Source: CAISIP01 sp031383745
GTDB lineage: Bacteria; Pseudomonadota; Gammaproteobacteria; Burkholderiales; Burkholderiaceae_C
Assembly (NCBI GenBank): GCA_031383745.1
Contig: JANMZX010000050.1
Span: 1-64,000, forward strand
Direction of reading: 5' to 3'
DNA length: 64,000 bases
Shown here: positions 25,487 to 35,051 of the stretch, piece by piece
Layout: each line of letters opens with the position of its first letter
How positions within the stretch are numbered: the first letter of the stretch is position 1
Notes under the pieces: model-generated
Told to the model about the DNA's origin: nothing
Database searches by the model: none
The model's input: the letters and a program-made list of their open reading frames with translations, nothing else
Program-made: the position numbers and the translations under genes

Positions 25487-27298
25487 ATGGATCACATCAG
25501 AAACTTCTCAATCATTGCGCACATCGATCACGGCAAATCGACCTTGGCAGACCGACTGATTCAACGCTGCGGAGGACTGGAGGCACGCGACATGGAGGCG
25601 CAGGTCCTCGACTCGATGGACATCGAAAAAGAGCGTGGGATAACCATCAAGGCACAGACCGCGGCGCTGCACTACAAGGCACTCGATGGCCGTGTCTACA
25701 ACCTCAATCTGATCGACACGCCGGGGCATGTTGACTTCTCGTACGAGGTCAGCCGATCACTGTCTGCGTGCGAGGGCGCATTGCTCGTGGTCGACGCGAG
25801 CCAGGGTGTCGAGGCACAGACCGTGGCCAATTGCTACACCGCGCTCGAACTGGGCGTCGAAGTGCTGCCGGTTCTCAACAAGATGGATCTGCCAAATGCC
25901 GACCCCGAGAACGCCCGACGCGAAATCGAAGACGTCATTGGCATCGATGCGACCGATGCGATTGCGTGTTCGGCCAAGACCGGTCTCGGTATCGACGAGA
26001 TCCTCGAAGCGATCGTCGCGCGCATTCCGGCACCGAAGGGGAACGAGGCGGGCCCATTGCGGGCCATGATCATCGACAGCTGGTTCGACAACTACGTAGG
26101 TGTGGTGATGCTGGTGCGGGTTGTCGACGGGCGTGTTGTCAAGGGGGAGCGCATCAAGCTGATGGCCACCGGCGCCAGCTACAACGCCGACAGCCTGGGG
26201 GTCTTCACGCCGGCCAATGAGCCGCGAGAATCGCTGGAGGCTGGCGAGGTGGGCTACATCATCGCGGGTATCCGCGAACTGCAGGCCGCCAAGGTAGGGG
26301 ACACGGTCACACTGATCCGGCCCGGTACCGGGGGCGCCGCCTTCTCCGCAAAGGAGGCTCTTCCGGGGTTCAAGGAGATCCAGCCGCAGGTGTTTGCCGG
26401 CCTGTACCCCACCGAGGCGAACCAGTACGAAGGCTTGCGCGACAGCCTGGAAAAGCTCAAGCTCAACGACTCCTCGCTGCACTATGAACCGGAGGTGTCC
26501 CAGGCGCTCGGCTTTGGCTTTCGCTGCGGTTTCCTCGGCCTGCTGCACATGGAGATCGTCCAGGAGCGTCTGGAGCGCGAGTTCGACCAGGACCTGATCA
26601 CCACGGCGCCCAGTGTGGTCTACCAGGTGGTCAAGGCCGACGGCGAGGTGATGATGGTCGAGAACCCCTCCAAGTTGCCGGACCAGAGCCGCACGGAGGA
26701 GATCCGCGAGCCCATCGTCACGGTGCGCCTGTACATGCCCCAGGAATACGTGGGCGGTGTCATGACGCTGGCCAACCAGAAGCGTGGCATGCAGTTGAAC
26801 ATGGCCTACCACGGTCGCCAGGTGATGCTGACCTATGACATGCCGCTGGCCGAGATCGTGCTGGACTTCTTCGACAAGCTCAAGTCGGTGAGCCGTGGCT
26901 ACGCGTCGATGGATTACGAGTTCAAGGAGTACCGTGCGGCGGATGTGGTGAAGGTCGACATCCTGCTCAACGGCGAGAAGGTCGACGCCTTGTCGATCAT
27001 CGTTCACCGCACGCAATCGCAGTACCGTGCCAGGGCGGTGGTGTCCAAGATGCGTGAGATCATTTCGCGCCAGATGTACGACGTAGCGATACAGGCTGCG
27101 ATAGGGGCCAACATCATCGCGCGTGAGACAATCAAGGCGCTGCGAAAGAACGTGCTCGCCAAGTGTTACGGCGGCGACATTTCGCGCAAGAAGAAGCTCC
27201 TCGAAAAACAAAAAGCCGGCAAGAAGAGAATGAAACAGATCGGATCCGTCGAGGTGCCGCAAGAGGCGTTCCTGGCCATTTTGCAGGTGGACGATTGA
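25487..27298 (+). CDS. lepA: elongation factor 4 (LepA), ribosome-associated GTPase
   Basis: Translational GTPase acting on the ribosome. The 603-residue protein has G1 IAHIDHGKST, G2/G3 (RGITIK; DTPGHVDF), G4 NKMDLP and the LepA-specific C-terminal domain. ATG at 25487 is preferred over the preceding TTG. No clear Shine-Dalgarno is visible, and the 44 bp between terminator and start leave little room for a promoter. The stop overlaps the lepB start by one base (TGATG). Confidence 0.97.
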   Translation: MDHIRNFSIIAHIDHGKSTLADRLIQRCGGLEARDMEAQVLDSMDIEKERGITIKAQTAALHYKALDGRVYNLNLIDTPGHVDFSYEVSRSLSACEGALLVVDASQGVEAQTVANCYTALELGVEVLPVLNKMDLPNADPENARREIEDVIGIDATDAIACSAKTGLGIDEILEAIVARIPAPKGNEAGPLRAMIIDSWFDNYVGVVMLVRVVDGRVVKGERIKLMATGASYNADSLGVFTPANEPRESLEAGEVGYIIAGIRELQAAKVGDTVTLIRPGTGGAAFSAKEALPGFKEIQPQVFAGLYPTEANQYEGLRDSLEKLKLNDSSLHYEPEVSQALGFGFRCGFLGLLHMEIVQERLEREFDQDLITTAPSVVYQVVKADGEVMMVENPSKLPDQSRTEEIREPIVTVRLYMPQEYVGGVMTLANQKRGMQLNMAYHGRQVMLTYDMPLAEIVLDFFDKLKSVSRGYASMDYEFKEYRAADVVKVDILLNGEKVDALSIIVHRTQSQYRARAVVSKMREIISRQMYDVAIQAAIGANIIARETIKALRKNVLAKCYGGDISRKKKLLEKQKAGKKRMKQIGSVEVPQEAFLAILQVDD

Positions 27299-28263
27299 TG
27301 CAGGTGCTGACCTCCCTGATATTGGCGGCCTTTGCAGGCTACGCCGGCGCCTGGTACATGGGTCGCATCGATGGCAACTTCGCCCTGCTGCTCTTCATGG
27401 CTACGCTGGTCACCGGCCTGTACTGGCTGGGCGAGCGCTTTTACTTTCTTCCCAAGCGCAGGCAGGCCGCGGCGACGCTTGCCGCGGGTGTTGCGCAACG
27501 CCGTGCCGAACTCGACAAAATGGGTTTGCGCCAGGACGAGGACACCAGCGCCCAGGCGCGCCAGCAACTGCTGATGCAGCCCTGGTGGCTGGACTGGACC
27601 GCCGGGTTGTTCCCCGTGATCGCAGCCGTGTTCCTGCTGCGGTCGTTTCTGTTCGAACCGTTCAAGATTCCTTCCGGCTCGATGATCCCGACCTTGCTGG
27701 TGGGCGACCTGATCCTGGTGAACAAGTTCCACTATGGCGTGCGGCTCCCGGTGATCAACACCAAGCTGACCGACGGGACAGCTCCGCAGCGCGGTGACGT
27801 GATGGTGTTCAGGTATCCGCCCAAGCCCAGCCTGGACTACATCAAGCGGGTGGTGGGGACGCCAGGCGATGAGGTGGCGTACCTGAACAAGCGGTTGACG
27901 ATCAACGGCAAGGCGGTCGAGACGAACGTGGTTCCCGAGTTCTTCGACGAGGACACGATGCGCTACATGCACCAGTTCGAGGAAAAACTCGCAGACAAGC
28001 CGCATCGCCTGCTCAACGATGACGATCGCCCGGCATTTGTGCCGGGTGCCGAGGACTTTCCCTACCGTGACAATTGCCGTTACAGTGTCGAGGGCGTGGT
28101 GTGCAAGGTGCCGCCGGGTCACTATTTCATGATGGGCGACAACCGGGACAACTCCCTGGATTCCCGGTACTGGGGTTTTGTGCCAGACAAGAACATCGTC
28201 GGCAAGGCGGTATTCGTTTGGATGAATTTCGGCAATCTCAAGCGGATTGGGTCTTTCAATTGA
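27298..28263 (+). CDS. lepB: signal peptidase I
   Basis: Cleaves signal peptides of exported proteins at the periplasmic face. The 321-residue protein has N-terminal membrane helices (about 3-20 and 29-46) and a third hydrophobic segment at about 103-117. The catalytic serine is S128 in KIPSGSMIPTL and the general base K183 in YIKRVVGTPGDEV; MGDNRDNSLDSR is also present. Directly coupled to lepA by the overlapping stop/start. Confidence 0.96.
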   Translation: MQVLTSLILAAFAGYAGAWYMGRIDGNFALLLFMATLVTGLYWLGERFYFLPKRRQAAATLAAGVAQRRAELDKMGLRQDEDTSAQARQQLLMQPWWLDWTAGLFPVIAAVFLLRSFLFEPFKIPSGSMIPTLLVGDLILVNKFHYGVRLPVINTKLTDGTAPQRGDVMVFRYPPKPSLDYIKRVVGTPGDEVAYLNKRLTINGKAVETNVVPEFFDEDTMRYMHQFEEKLADKPHRLLNDDDRPAFVPGAEDFPYRDNCRYSVEGVVCKVPPGHYFMMGDNRDNSLDSRYWGFVPDKNIVGKAVFVWMNFGNLKRIGSFN

Positions 28264-28291
28264 TCGTGAACACGTCGGCAAGGGGAACGCA

Positions 28292-28645
28292 ATGGCAACA
28301 ATCATGAAGTCCAGGCAACGAGGCATATCCTTCATTGGCCTGCTGTTTGTGGGGGTTGTGGTGGCATCGGTTGGCGTCGTGGCGGCGCAGGTCTTTCCGA
28401 CCTTTGTGGAGTACCAGGCCGTCATCAAGGCGGTCAACAAGGCTAGTGTCGGGACGACGGTCGCCGAGGTCAGGAGCCTCTTCGACAAGGTGGCCACCAT
28501 CGACAACGTGTCGTCTATCAAGGGCAGCGATCTCGAGGTGACGAAGGAAAACGACAAGATCGTCGTGATATTTGCCTACCAGCGTGAGATCCATCTCTTC
28601 GGCCCCGCCTTTCTGACCCTCAAATACGCCGGGCGCTCCAAATAG
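28292..28645 (+). CDS. DUF4845 membrane protein
   Basis: A 117-residue protein with one N-terminal membrane helix (about 9-32, pilin-like start QRGISFIGLLFVG) and a small periplasmic domain. It matches the DUF4845 proteins found between lepB and rnc in beta- and gammaproteobacteria; function unknown. The ATG at 28292 has an AGGGGAAC ribosome-binding site. It ends one base before rnc. Confidence 0.85.
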   Translation: MATIMKSRQRGISFIGLLFVGVVVASVGVVAAQVFPTFVEYQAVIKAVNKASVGTTVAEVRSLFDKVATIDNVSSIKGSDLEVTKENDKIVVIFAYQREIHLFGPAFLTLKYAGRSK

Positions 28646-28646
28646 C

Positions 28647-29333
28647 GTGGACGATGGTCTGTTGGCATTGCAGCGGCGTTTGCAGCATCCCTTCGCAAAT
28701 GCGGATTACCTCCACCGGGCGCTGACGCACCGCAGTTTTTCGTCCGATCACAACGAGCGCCTGGAGTTTCTGGGCGACGCGGTATTGAACCTGTCGGTGG
28801 CAGACCTTCTTTTCGAACGCCTGAACCAGTTGCCCGAGGGGGATTTGTCGCGCGTGCGCGCCAACCTGGTCAAGCAAGACACGCTGCACCAGTTGTCGGT
28901 CGAACTCGGGCTGCCTGCACTGATACGGCTGGGCGAGGGCGAAATGCGCTCGGGCGGCAAGAAGCGCCCATCCATCCTCGCCGACGCCCTGGAGGCGGTC
29001 ATCGGTGCGGTATATCTGGACGGCGGATATGCTGCGGCGCAAGCGCTGGTGCGCCGCTTGTTCAGCACGATCGAGATCAATCCCACAATGGCAGCCATCG
29101 GCAAGGACCCCAAGACCGAGTTGCAGGAGTGGCTGCAGGGGCGCAAGATGCGTCTGCCCCTGTACCGGGTTGTCGGTACGCTTGGCGCCGCCCACCAGCA
29201 GTCGTTCGATGTGGAGTGCGAGATCGTGGAAATGAACCTCTCCGAGCGCGGGATCGGCGGCTCGCGGCGCGCTGGTGAGCAGGCGGCAGCGGCGGCCATG
29301 TTGCAGACACTTCGCAAAGGTACCCCACCATGA
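28647..29333 (+). CDS. rnc: ribonuclease III
   Basis: Cleaves double-stranded RNA in rRNA maturation and mRNA control. The 228-residue protein has the catalytic signature NERLEFLGDAVL (about 33-44), the second acidic cluster near DALEAVIGAVYLDGG, and a C-terminal dsRNA-binding domain (about 152-222). The start is GTG, directly after the DUF4845 stop. It overlaps era by 4 bp, an arrangement in which RNase III often cuts its own operon mRNA. Confidence 0.96.
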   Translation: MDDGLLALQRRLQHPFANADYLHRALTHRSFSSDHNERLEFLGDAVLNLSVADLLFERLNQLPEGDLSRVRANLVKQDTLHQLSVELGLPALIRLGEGEMRSGGKKRPSILADALEAVIGAVYLDGGYAAAQALVRRLFSTIEINPTMAAIGKDPKTELQEWLQGRKMRLPLYRVVGTLGAAHQQSFDVECEIVEMNLSERGIGGSRRAGEQAAAAAMLQTLRKGTPP

Positions 29334-30322
29334 CATCCCGACCACCGCTGCCCGCCTCCGAGGAGGCGTCCGACGCCCCGGCAACCAGTGACGCAGAGGT
29401 GGCCCGGCCGCTGGCGGGTGGCCCGACGCGTTGCGGCCTGATTGCGATTGTTGGCAAGCCCAACGTCGGCAAGTCGACCTTGCTCAACGCCCTGGTCGGG
29501 CAGAAGATCAGCATCACGTCACGCAAGGCCCAGACCACGCGCCATCGGATCACCGGCATGCGCACGGTGGAGGCCAGCCAGTTCGTGTTTGTCGACACGC
29601 CGGGGTTCCAGACCCGCCACGGCAACGCCCTCAACCGGTCGCTGAACAAGTCGGTGCTGGGGGTCGTCAAGGATGTCGACCTCGTCCTGTTCGTGGTGGA
29701 GGCGGGCGTCTTCAACCAGGCCGATGCCAAGGTGCTGGAACTGCTGAGCCAGGAGGTTCCCGCCCTGTTGATCGCCAACAAGCTCGACCAGGTGGAACAG
29801 CGTGCGGACATCGCACCTTGGCTGCAGGAGATGCAGCAGCGCCATGCGTTCGCGGAATTCGTGCCGATGTCGGCCAAGAACGCGAAGGATGTGGCGCGGC
29901 TGTTCACGATCTGCGAAAGATTCCTCCCGCAGCAGCCCTGGTTCTATGCGCAGGACGAACTCACCGACCGCAGCGAGAAGTTCCTGGCCGGCGAGCTGGT
30001 GCGGGAAAAGCTGTTCCGGCTGACGGGTGATGAGTTGCCCTACACCTCCACCGTCGTCATGGACAAGTTCGAGGAGGAGCCCCCAGCCCGCAAGGGGCAG
30101 AAGCGCCTACTCCGGATCGCCGCGACCATCGTGGTGGAACGCGACAGCCACAAGGCCATGGTGATCGGTGACAAGGGCGAGCGCATCAAGCGCATCGGGA
30201 CAGAGACACGCGTCGAACTTGAAAAACTGACGGACGCCAAGGTGTTCATCGAACTCTGGGTCAAGGTCCGCTCTGGATGGGCGGATGACGAGGCACGGGT
30301 GCGCAGTTTTGGCTACGACTGA
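29330..30322 (+). CDS. era: GTPase Era
   Basis: Binds the 3' end of 16S rRNA and aids 30S assembly. The 330-residue protein has an extra N-terminal tail of about 35 residues, then the GTPase domain with GKPNVGKST, DTPGFQ and NKLDQ, and a C-terminal KH domain with GDKGERIKRIG. The ATGA overlap with rnc suggests coupling. Confidence 0.96.
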   Translation: MTSRPPLPASEEASDAPATSDAEVARPLAGGPTRCGLIAIVGKPNVGKSTLLNALVGQKISITSRKAQTTRHRITGMRTVEASQFVFVDTPGFQTRHGNALNRSLNKSVLGVVKDVDLVLFVVEAGVFNQADAKVLELLSQEVPALLIANKLDQVEQRADIAPWLQEMQQRHAFAEFVPMSAKNAKDVARLFTICERFLPQQPWFYAQDELTDRSEKFLAGELVREKLFRLTGDELPYTSTVVMDKFEEEPPARKGQKRLLRIAATIVVERDSHKAMVIGDKGERIKRIGTETRVELEKLTDAKVFIELWVKVRSGWADDEARVRSFGYD

Positions 30323-30337
30323 ATCCGGCGTCCCGCG

Positions 30338-31087
30338 GTGGCCACCAAACGCGTTTCCGACGAGCCCGCCTATGTGCTGCACCGCCACGACTGGAGCGAG
30401 TCCAGTCTGATTCTGGAAGTGTTCACCCGCAATTACGGCCGTATTGCGCTGGTGGCCAAGGGCGCGAAGCGCCCGAGTTCCAGCCTGCGCCCCATCCTGC
30501 TCCCGATGCAACCGCTGCATGTGGCATTTGGTGGTGACGCGGAGATCCGCACGCTGCGCAGCGCCGAATGGATGGGGGGGCATGTGATGCCCGGTGGCGA
30601 GGCCCTGCTGTCGGGTTATTACCTGAACGAACTGGTGCTGGCCCTGCTGGCGCGCGACGATCCGCACGCCCGGCTGTTCGACATCTATGCCCAGGTGGTC
30701 GAGGTCATCGCCTCCGGCCATGCGCAAGCTCTGCAGACTGTCTTGCGCGCGTTCGAACTGCTGCTGTTGCGCGAGACCGGCCACTTGCCGATGCTCGACG
30801 CCCAGACGATGACCCTCAACCCGCTCGCACCCCAGGCGCGCTACGCGCTGGTGTCTGAGGGGGGGTTGCGCCGGGCCGGCGATACAGACCGGCACAGCCT
30901 GGCGGGCCATGAATGGCTGGCCCTGCAACTTGCCCTGGACGAGCCGTCCGGCCTGGGCGCCACCGTGCGCGCATGCAGCACGGTGGTCAACGAACTCAAA
31001 CCGCAGTTGCGCGCATTGCTCAACTACCATTGCGGGGTGACCACCCTGCGTACGCGGCAAATGATGCTGGATCTGCAATCCCTATGA
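30338..31087 (+). CDS. recO: DNA repair protein RecO
   Basis: Mediator of RecA loading in the RecF pathway. The 249-residue protein has the RecO N-terminal OB-fold segment (YVLHRHDWSESSLILEVFTR and GRIALVAKGAKRP) and the helical C-terminal domain. GTG start, 15 bp after era. It carries two short G7 tracts but the frame is intact. It overlaps pdxJ by 4 bp. Confidence 0.93.
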   Translation: MATKRVSDEPAYVLHRHDWSESSLILEVFTRNYGRIALVAKGAKRPSSSLRPILLPMQPLHVAFGGDAEIRTLRSAEWMGGHVMPGGEALLSGYYLNELVLALLARDDPHARLFDIYAQVVEVIASGHAQALQTVLRAFELLLLRETGHLPMLDAQTMTLNPLAPQARYALVSEGGLRRAGDTDRHSLAGHEWLALQLALDEPSGLGATVRACSTVVNELKPQLRALLNYHCGVTTLRTRQMMLDLQSL

Positions 31088-31842
31088 ACACTGCCGTCTT
31101 GTCTGTGAACCTGAACAAGGTCGCGCTGGTGCGCAACACCCGTCACCTGGGCATTCCCTCGGTGGTGCGTGCCGCAGAGATCTGCCTGCGCGCGGGCGCC
31201 CATGGAATCACGGTGCACCCGCGTCCGGACCAGCGCCATATCCGCACCGGGGATGTGGCTGAACTGTCCGCCACCCTCGCGGCCTGGCCGGGCCGCGAGT
31301 TCAACATCGAAGGCAATCCATTCCAGAACCTGATGCAGTTCGTGCGGGACCTGCGTCCTGCGCAATGCACGCTGGTGCCCGACGGCGAAGGCCAGTTCAC
31401 CAGCGACCATGGGTGGGACCTGGTGAAGGATGGCGCGCGACTCAAGCCACTGGTCGCCGAAGCGCGGCAGTTGGGCGTGCGGGTGAGCCTGTTCATGGAT
31501 CCGGATCCTGACGCAATGGCCATGGCCCGCGAGATCGGCGCAGACCGGGTCGAGCTCTACACCGAACCCTATGCGCAGGCGTGGGGTGGTCCGCAACAGG
31601 CCTACCAGACGGATCGCTATGCCCGTGCCGCGCGCGCGGCACGTGACGCCGGTCTGGGGGTCAATGCCGGGCACGACCTGAACCGCGACAACCTGACGTG
31701 GTTCCTCAGGCACGTGGCGCAGGTCAGTGAGGTGTCGATCGGCCATGCCCTGATTTCGGATGCGCTGGAGCTGGGATATGCGGCAACTGTCGCGGCGTAC
31801 CTGCGGTGCATCGAGGATGCACCGCCTGGCGCTTCACACTAG
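31084..31842 (+). CDS. pdxJ: pyridoxine 5'-phosphate synthase
   Basis: Last ring-closing step of de novo vitamin B6 synthesis, from 1-deoxyxylulose 5-phosphate and aminoacetone phosphate. The 252-residue TIM-barrel protein has the N-terminal NLNKVALVRNTR, HGITVHPRPDQRHI, FNIEGNP and NAGHDLN motifs of the family. Start ATG overlaps the recO stop (ATGA). The recO-pdxJ-acpS order is conserved in proteobacteria. Confidence 0.97.
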   Translation: MNTAVLSVNLNKVALVRNTRHLGIPSVVRAAEICLRAGAHGITVHPRPDQRHIRTGDVAELSATLAAWPGREFNIEGNPFQNLMQFVRDLRPAQCTLVPDGEGQFTSDHGWDLVKDGARLKPLVAEARQLGVRVSLFMDPDPDAMAMAREIGADRVELYTEPYAQAWGGPQQAYQTDRYARAARAARDAGLGVNAGHDLNRDNLTWFLRHVAQVSEVSIGHALISDALELGYAATVAAYLRCIEDAPPGASH

Positions 31843-31852
31843 CCGGTGCGCC

Positions 31853-32263
31853 ATGATCTACGGCATCGGGACCGACATCTGCGATATCCGTCGCATTCGC
31901 GCCAGCCTGGAGCGCCATGGGGAGCGCTTCGCCCAGAAGATCCTGAGCGACCGGGAACTGCTGGTCTGGCAGGCGCGTGGCGCGCGCTGGCCCGAGCGTG
32001 GCGTGCGCTACCTGGCGACGCGCTTCAGCGCCAAGGAGGCGTTCAGCAAGGCCGTCGGGCTGGGCATGCGCATGCCGATGACCTGGCGCTTGTGCGAGAT
32101 CGGCACCATCCAGGCAGGACAGCCGCAGGCCGGCAAACCCTGCATCGTCCTGCATGGCGGGTTGAAGCAATGGTTCGACGCGCAGGGCCTGCGGGCCCAT
32201 GTGAGCGTGACCGATGAAACCGATTACGCCGCCAGTTTCTGTGTTGTCGAGACGTCGGATTGA
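31853..32263 (+). CDS. acpS: holo-[acyl-carrier-protein] synthase
   Basis: Attaches 4'-phosphopantetheine to AcpP. The 136-residue enzyme has both magnesium-binding motifs: GIGTDICDI near residue 5 and RFSAKEAFSKAVGLG near 60. The ATG at 31853 is chosen because GIGTD follows it directly. Its substrate gene acpP lies at 18915 in this window. Confidence 0.96.
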   Translation: MIYGIGTDICDIRRIRASLERHGERFAQKILSDRELLVWQARGARWPERGVRYLATRFSAKEAFSKAVGLGMRMPMTWRLCEIGTIQAGQPQAGKPCIVLHGGLKQWFDAQGLRAHVSVTDETDYAASFCVVETSD

Positions 32264-32308
32264 CAGCCCGCGACGCGACCCGTTTTCAGCCATCCAGACC
32301 GACCTGCC

Positions 32309-33412
32309 ATGCCATTTCCTGACGATTTCGATATTCCCCATGCGCCCCTGATCATCGATGTGGCCGGCCTGGCCCTGACCGCTGCGGACCGGCAGCGCCT
32401 TGGCCACCCCCTGGTTGGCGGGCTGATATTGTTTGGCCGCAATTGGCGGGATCGCGAGCAGCTGTGCGCCCTGTGCGCGGAAATCAAATCAGTTCGACCG
32501 GATCTGCTGATTCTGGTCGACCATGAGGGAGGCAGGGTCCAGCGCTTTCGAACCGATGGGTTCACCCACCTGCCGGCAATGGGTGTGCTGGGACAACTGT
32601 GGGTGGATGCAGTAGCAGGTGATGCCAAGGCCAGCGCCTTGCGGGCGACGGCGGCCGCGACCGCCTGCGGATTCATTCTGGGCGCAGAATTGCGCGCCTG
32701 CGGCGTGGACCTGACGTTTGCGCCGGTGCTGGATCTCGATTACGGCGCCAGTGGCGTCATCGGCGACCGGGCGTTTGCCCGAGACCCGGCGGTGGTGGCC
32801 CTGCTTGCCAAGAGCCTGGTGCATGGCTTGCTTCAAAGCGGCATGTCGAATTGCGGCAAGCACTTTCCCGGGCACGGTTTCGTCAAGGCGGATTCACACA
32901 CCGAAATTCCGCGCGACCGGCGCGGCCTGCGCGCCATCCTCGCGCAGGATGCCTCCCCCTATGCGTGGCTCGCAACATCCCTGTCCAGCGTGATGCCGGC
33001 ACATGTGGTCTACCCGGCGGTGGACAGTCGTCCGGCTGGCTTCTCCGCCAGATGGCTCAAGGACATCCTGCGCGCGCGGCTGGGTTTTTGCGGCGCCATC
33101 TTCAGCGACGACCTGAGCATGGCCGGCGCCCGCGTCATCGACGGCCGGGTCGTGGAATACAGCGAGGCGGCGGTCGCGGCGCTCGAGGCCGGGTGCGACA
33201 TGGTGCTGCTGTGCAACCAAAGTGTGGACGACGGGCGCGCGATCGATACCCTGATCCAGGGCCTTGAAGCGGCCCGCAGGCGCGGCGAGTGGCAGCCTGA
33301 CCAGGCCAGCGCGGCGCGGCGCCTGAAGCTGCTGCCCAGCGGCCCGGCGCTGGGCTGGGACGACCTGATGGTTGACGCGCACTACATGCGGGCGCTGGAC
33401 CTGATTCCCTGA
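32309..33412 (+). CDS. nagZ: beta-N-acetylhexosaminidase
   Basis: Cytoplasmic glycoside hydrolase family 3 enzyme that removes GlcNAc from recycled muropeptides; its product feeds AmpC induction in species that have ampC. The 367-residue protein has LVDHEGGRVQRF (70-81), KHFPGHG (184-190) with the catalytic-dyad histidine in the following loop, and the nucleophile Asp in SDDLSM (D267 or D268). It ends the lepA-led cluster and converges on lysS with 13 bp between stops; no terminator hairpin is visible there. Confidence 0.95.
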   Translation: MPFPDDFDIPHAPLIIDVAGLALTAADRQRLGHPLVGGLILFGRNWRDREQLCALCAEIKSVRPDLLILVDHEGGRVQRFRTDGFTHLPAMGVLGQLWVDAVAGDAKASALRATAAATACGFILGAELRACGVDLTFAPVLDLDYGASGVIGDRAFARDPAVVALLAKSLVHGLLQSGMSNCGKHFPGHGFVKADSHTEIPRDRRGLRAILAQDASPYAWLATSLSSVMPAHVVYPAVDSRPAGFSARWLKDILRARLGFCGAIFSDDLSMAGARVIDGRVVEYSEAAVAALEAGCDMVLLCNQSVDDGRAIDTLIQGLEAARRRGEWQPDQASAARRLKLLPSGPALGWDDLMVDAHYMRALDLIP

Positions 33413-33425
33413 GCCCAAGCCCGGT

Positions 33426-34964
33426 TCAGCCCAGGGCGTGTTCCCGGCGCAGTGCTGGGAACAGGATCACATCGCGGATGCTCGGGCTGTCGGTCAGCAG
33501 CATCATCAGCCGGTCGACGCCGATCCCGCAGCCGCCCGTGGGAGGCATGCCGTATTCGAGCGCACGCAGGAAGTCCTGGTCGAAGAACATGGCCTCGTCG
33601 TCGCCGCCGTCCTTGGCAGCCACCTGGGCGTGAAACCGCGCCGCCTGGTCTTCCGCATCGTTCAACTCGCTGAAGCCATTGCCGAACTCGCGCCCGGTGA
33701 TGTACAGCTCGAAGCGCTCGGTGACTTCCGGCTTGGTGTCGCTGGCCCGAGCCAGCGGGGAGATCTCGACTGGATGCTCGCAGATGAACGTAGGCTGCCA
33801 GAGCTTGTCCTCGACGGTCTCCTCGAAGTACAGCACCTGCAGCCCGGCGAGTGTTCGTTGCGACAGCTTGTGGCGCTCCTCGGTCTTGCCCAGCTTTCTC
33901 AATGCGTTGACCAGCCACTGGATGTCGTGGACGTTCGCCCCGGCATCGGTGTACTTGGCAATCGCCTGCACGATGGTCAGGCGTTCGAATTCCGGTTCCA
34001 GATCGACCGGCCTGCCGCTGTAACTCAGTTGCAGGCCACCTGTGGCCTTGCGCGCGGCATCCCGCACCAGTTCCTGGGTGAATGCCATCAGGTCCTGGTA
34101 ATTCCAGTACGCCGCGTAAAACTCCATCATCGTGAACTCGGGGTTATGGCGCACCGAGATCCCTTCATTGCGGAAATTGCGGTTGATCTCGAACACCCTG
34201 TCGAAGCCGCCGACGATCAAGCGCTTGAGGTAGAGCTCGGGTGCGATACGCAGGTACATCTGCTGGTCCAGCGCGTTGTGGTGTGTGGTGAAGGGCTTCG
34301 CGTTGGCCCCGCCCGGGATCGGATGCAGCATCGGCGTCTCGACTTCCAGAAAGCCATGGGCGACCATGAATTCGCGCATGCAGCTGACCGCGCGACTGCG
34401 CGCCACGAAGCGCTTGCGGGCCTGTTCGTCGGTCATCAGGTCGACGTAGCGCTGGCGGTACTTCAGCTCCTGGTCCTGCATGCCGTGGAACTTGTCCGGC
34501 ATCGGGCGCAGGCTCTTGGTGAGAAGCCGCAACCGGGTCGCATGGATCGAGATCTCGCCGGTGCGGGTCCTGAACATGTGGCCGTCCACGCCGAAGATAT
34601 CACCCAGATCCCAGTGCTTGAACTGCTCGTAGGCATCCGCACCGACATCCTCCCCCTTGACGTAGATCTGGATGCGGCCGGTGCTGTCCTGCAGTGTGGC
34701 AAAACTGGCCTTGCCCATCACGCGCTTGAGCATCATGCGGCCGGCCACGCGCACCTGGTGTGCTTGTGCCGCGAGTTCCTCGGTGCTGTGGGCGGCGTGC
34801 CGGGCCAGCAGGGACTCGGCGTGGTGGGTGGGCTTGTAGTCGTTGGGGAAAGCGACGCCGTGGCCGCCGGCCTGGCGCTCGCGCAGCGCCCGGAGTTTGT
34901 CGCGCCGCTCGGCGATCAGTTGGTTTTCGTCGGGAATTGGAGCAGGCGCTGGGTGGTCGGACAT
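33426..34964 (-). CDS. lysS: lysyl-tRNA synthetase, class II
   Basis: Charges tRNA-Lys. The 512-residue protein has an N-terminal OB-fold anticodon-binding domain (about 60-160) and a class II catalytic core with motif 2 FRNEGISVRHNPEF and motif 3 GCGIGVDRLMML. The start MSDHPAPAP at 34964 is chosen because the upstream extension to 35138 has no family similarity and would enter the yggT promoter region. Confidence 0.97.
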   Translation of the reverse strand: MSDHPAPAPIPDENQLIAERRDKLRALRERQAGGHGVAFPNDYKPTHHAESLLARHAAHSTEELAAQAHQVRVAGRMMLKRVMGKASFATLQDSTGRIQIYVKGEDVGADAYEQFKHWDLGDIFGVDGHMFRTRTGEISIHATRLRLLTKSLRPMPDKFHGMQDQELKYRQRYVDLMTDEQARKRFVARSRAVSCMREFMVAHGFLEVETPMLHPIPGGANAKPFTTHHNALDQQMYLRIAPELYLKRLIVGGFDRVFEINRNFRNEGISVRHNPEFTMMEFYAAYWNYQDLMAFTQELVRDAARKATGGLQLSYSGRPVDLEPEFERLTIVQAIAKYTDAGANVHDIQWLVNALRKLGKTEERHKLSQRTLAGLQVLYFEETVEDKLWQPTFICEHPVEISPLARASDTKPEVTERFELYITGREFGNGFSELNDAEDQAARFHAQVAAKDGGDDEAMFFDQDFLRALEYGMPPTGGCGIGVDRLMMLLTDSPSIRDVILFPALRREHALG

Positions 34965-35051
34965 GAGAGGATCGAAGTTCGCAAGGGGGGTGCAGGCCGG
35001 TAACGACCCATAACCCACTATTATCGCCAGTGCTGCTTTCCCTTTCTTCCC

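Noticed and set aside
25757..27262. 501-residue minus-strand ORF opposite lepA; similar long antisense ORFs opposite lysS (33438-35003) and gltA (48640-49548)
   Set aside because: All are mirror frames of strongly conserved genes, His/Gln/Val-rich, without family similarity.
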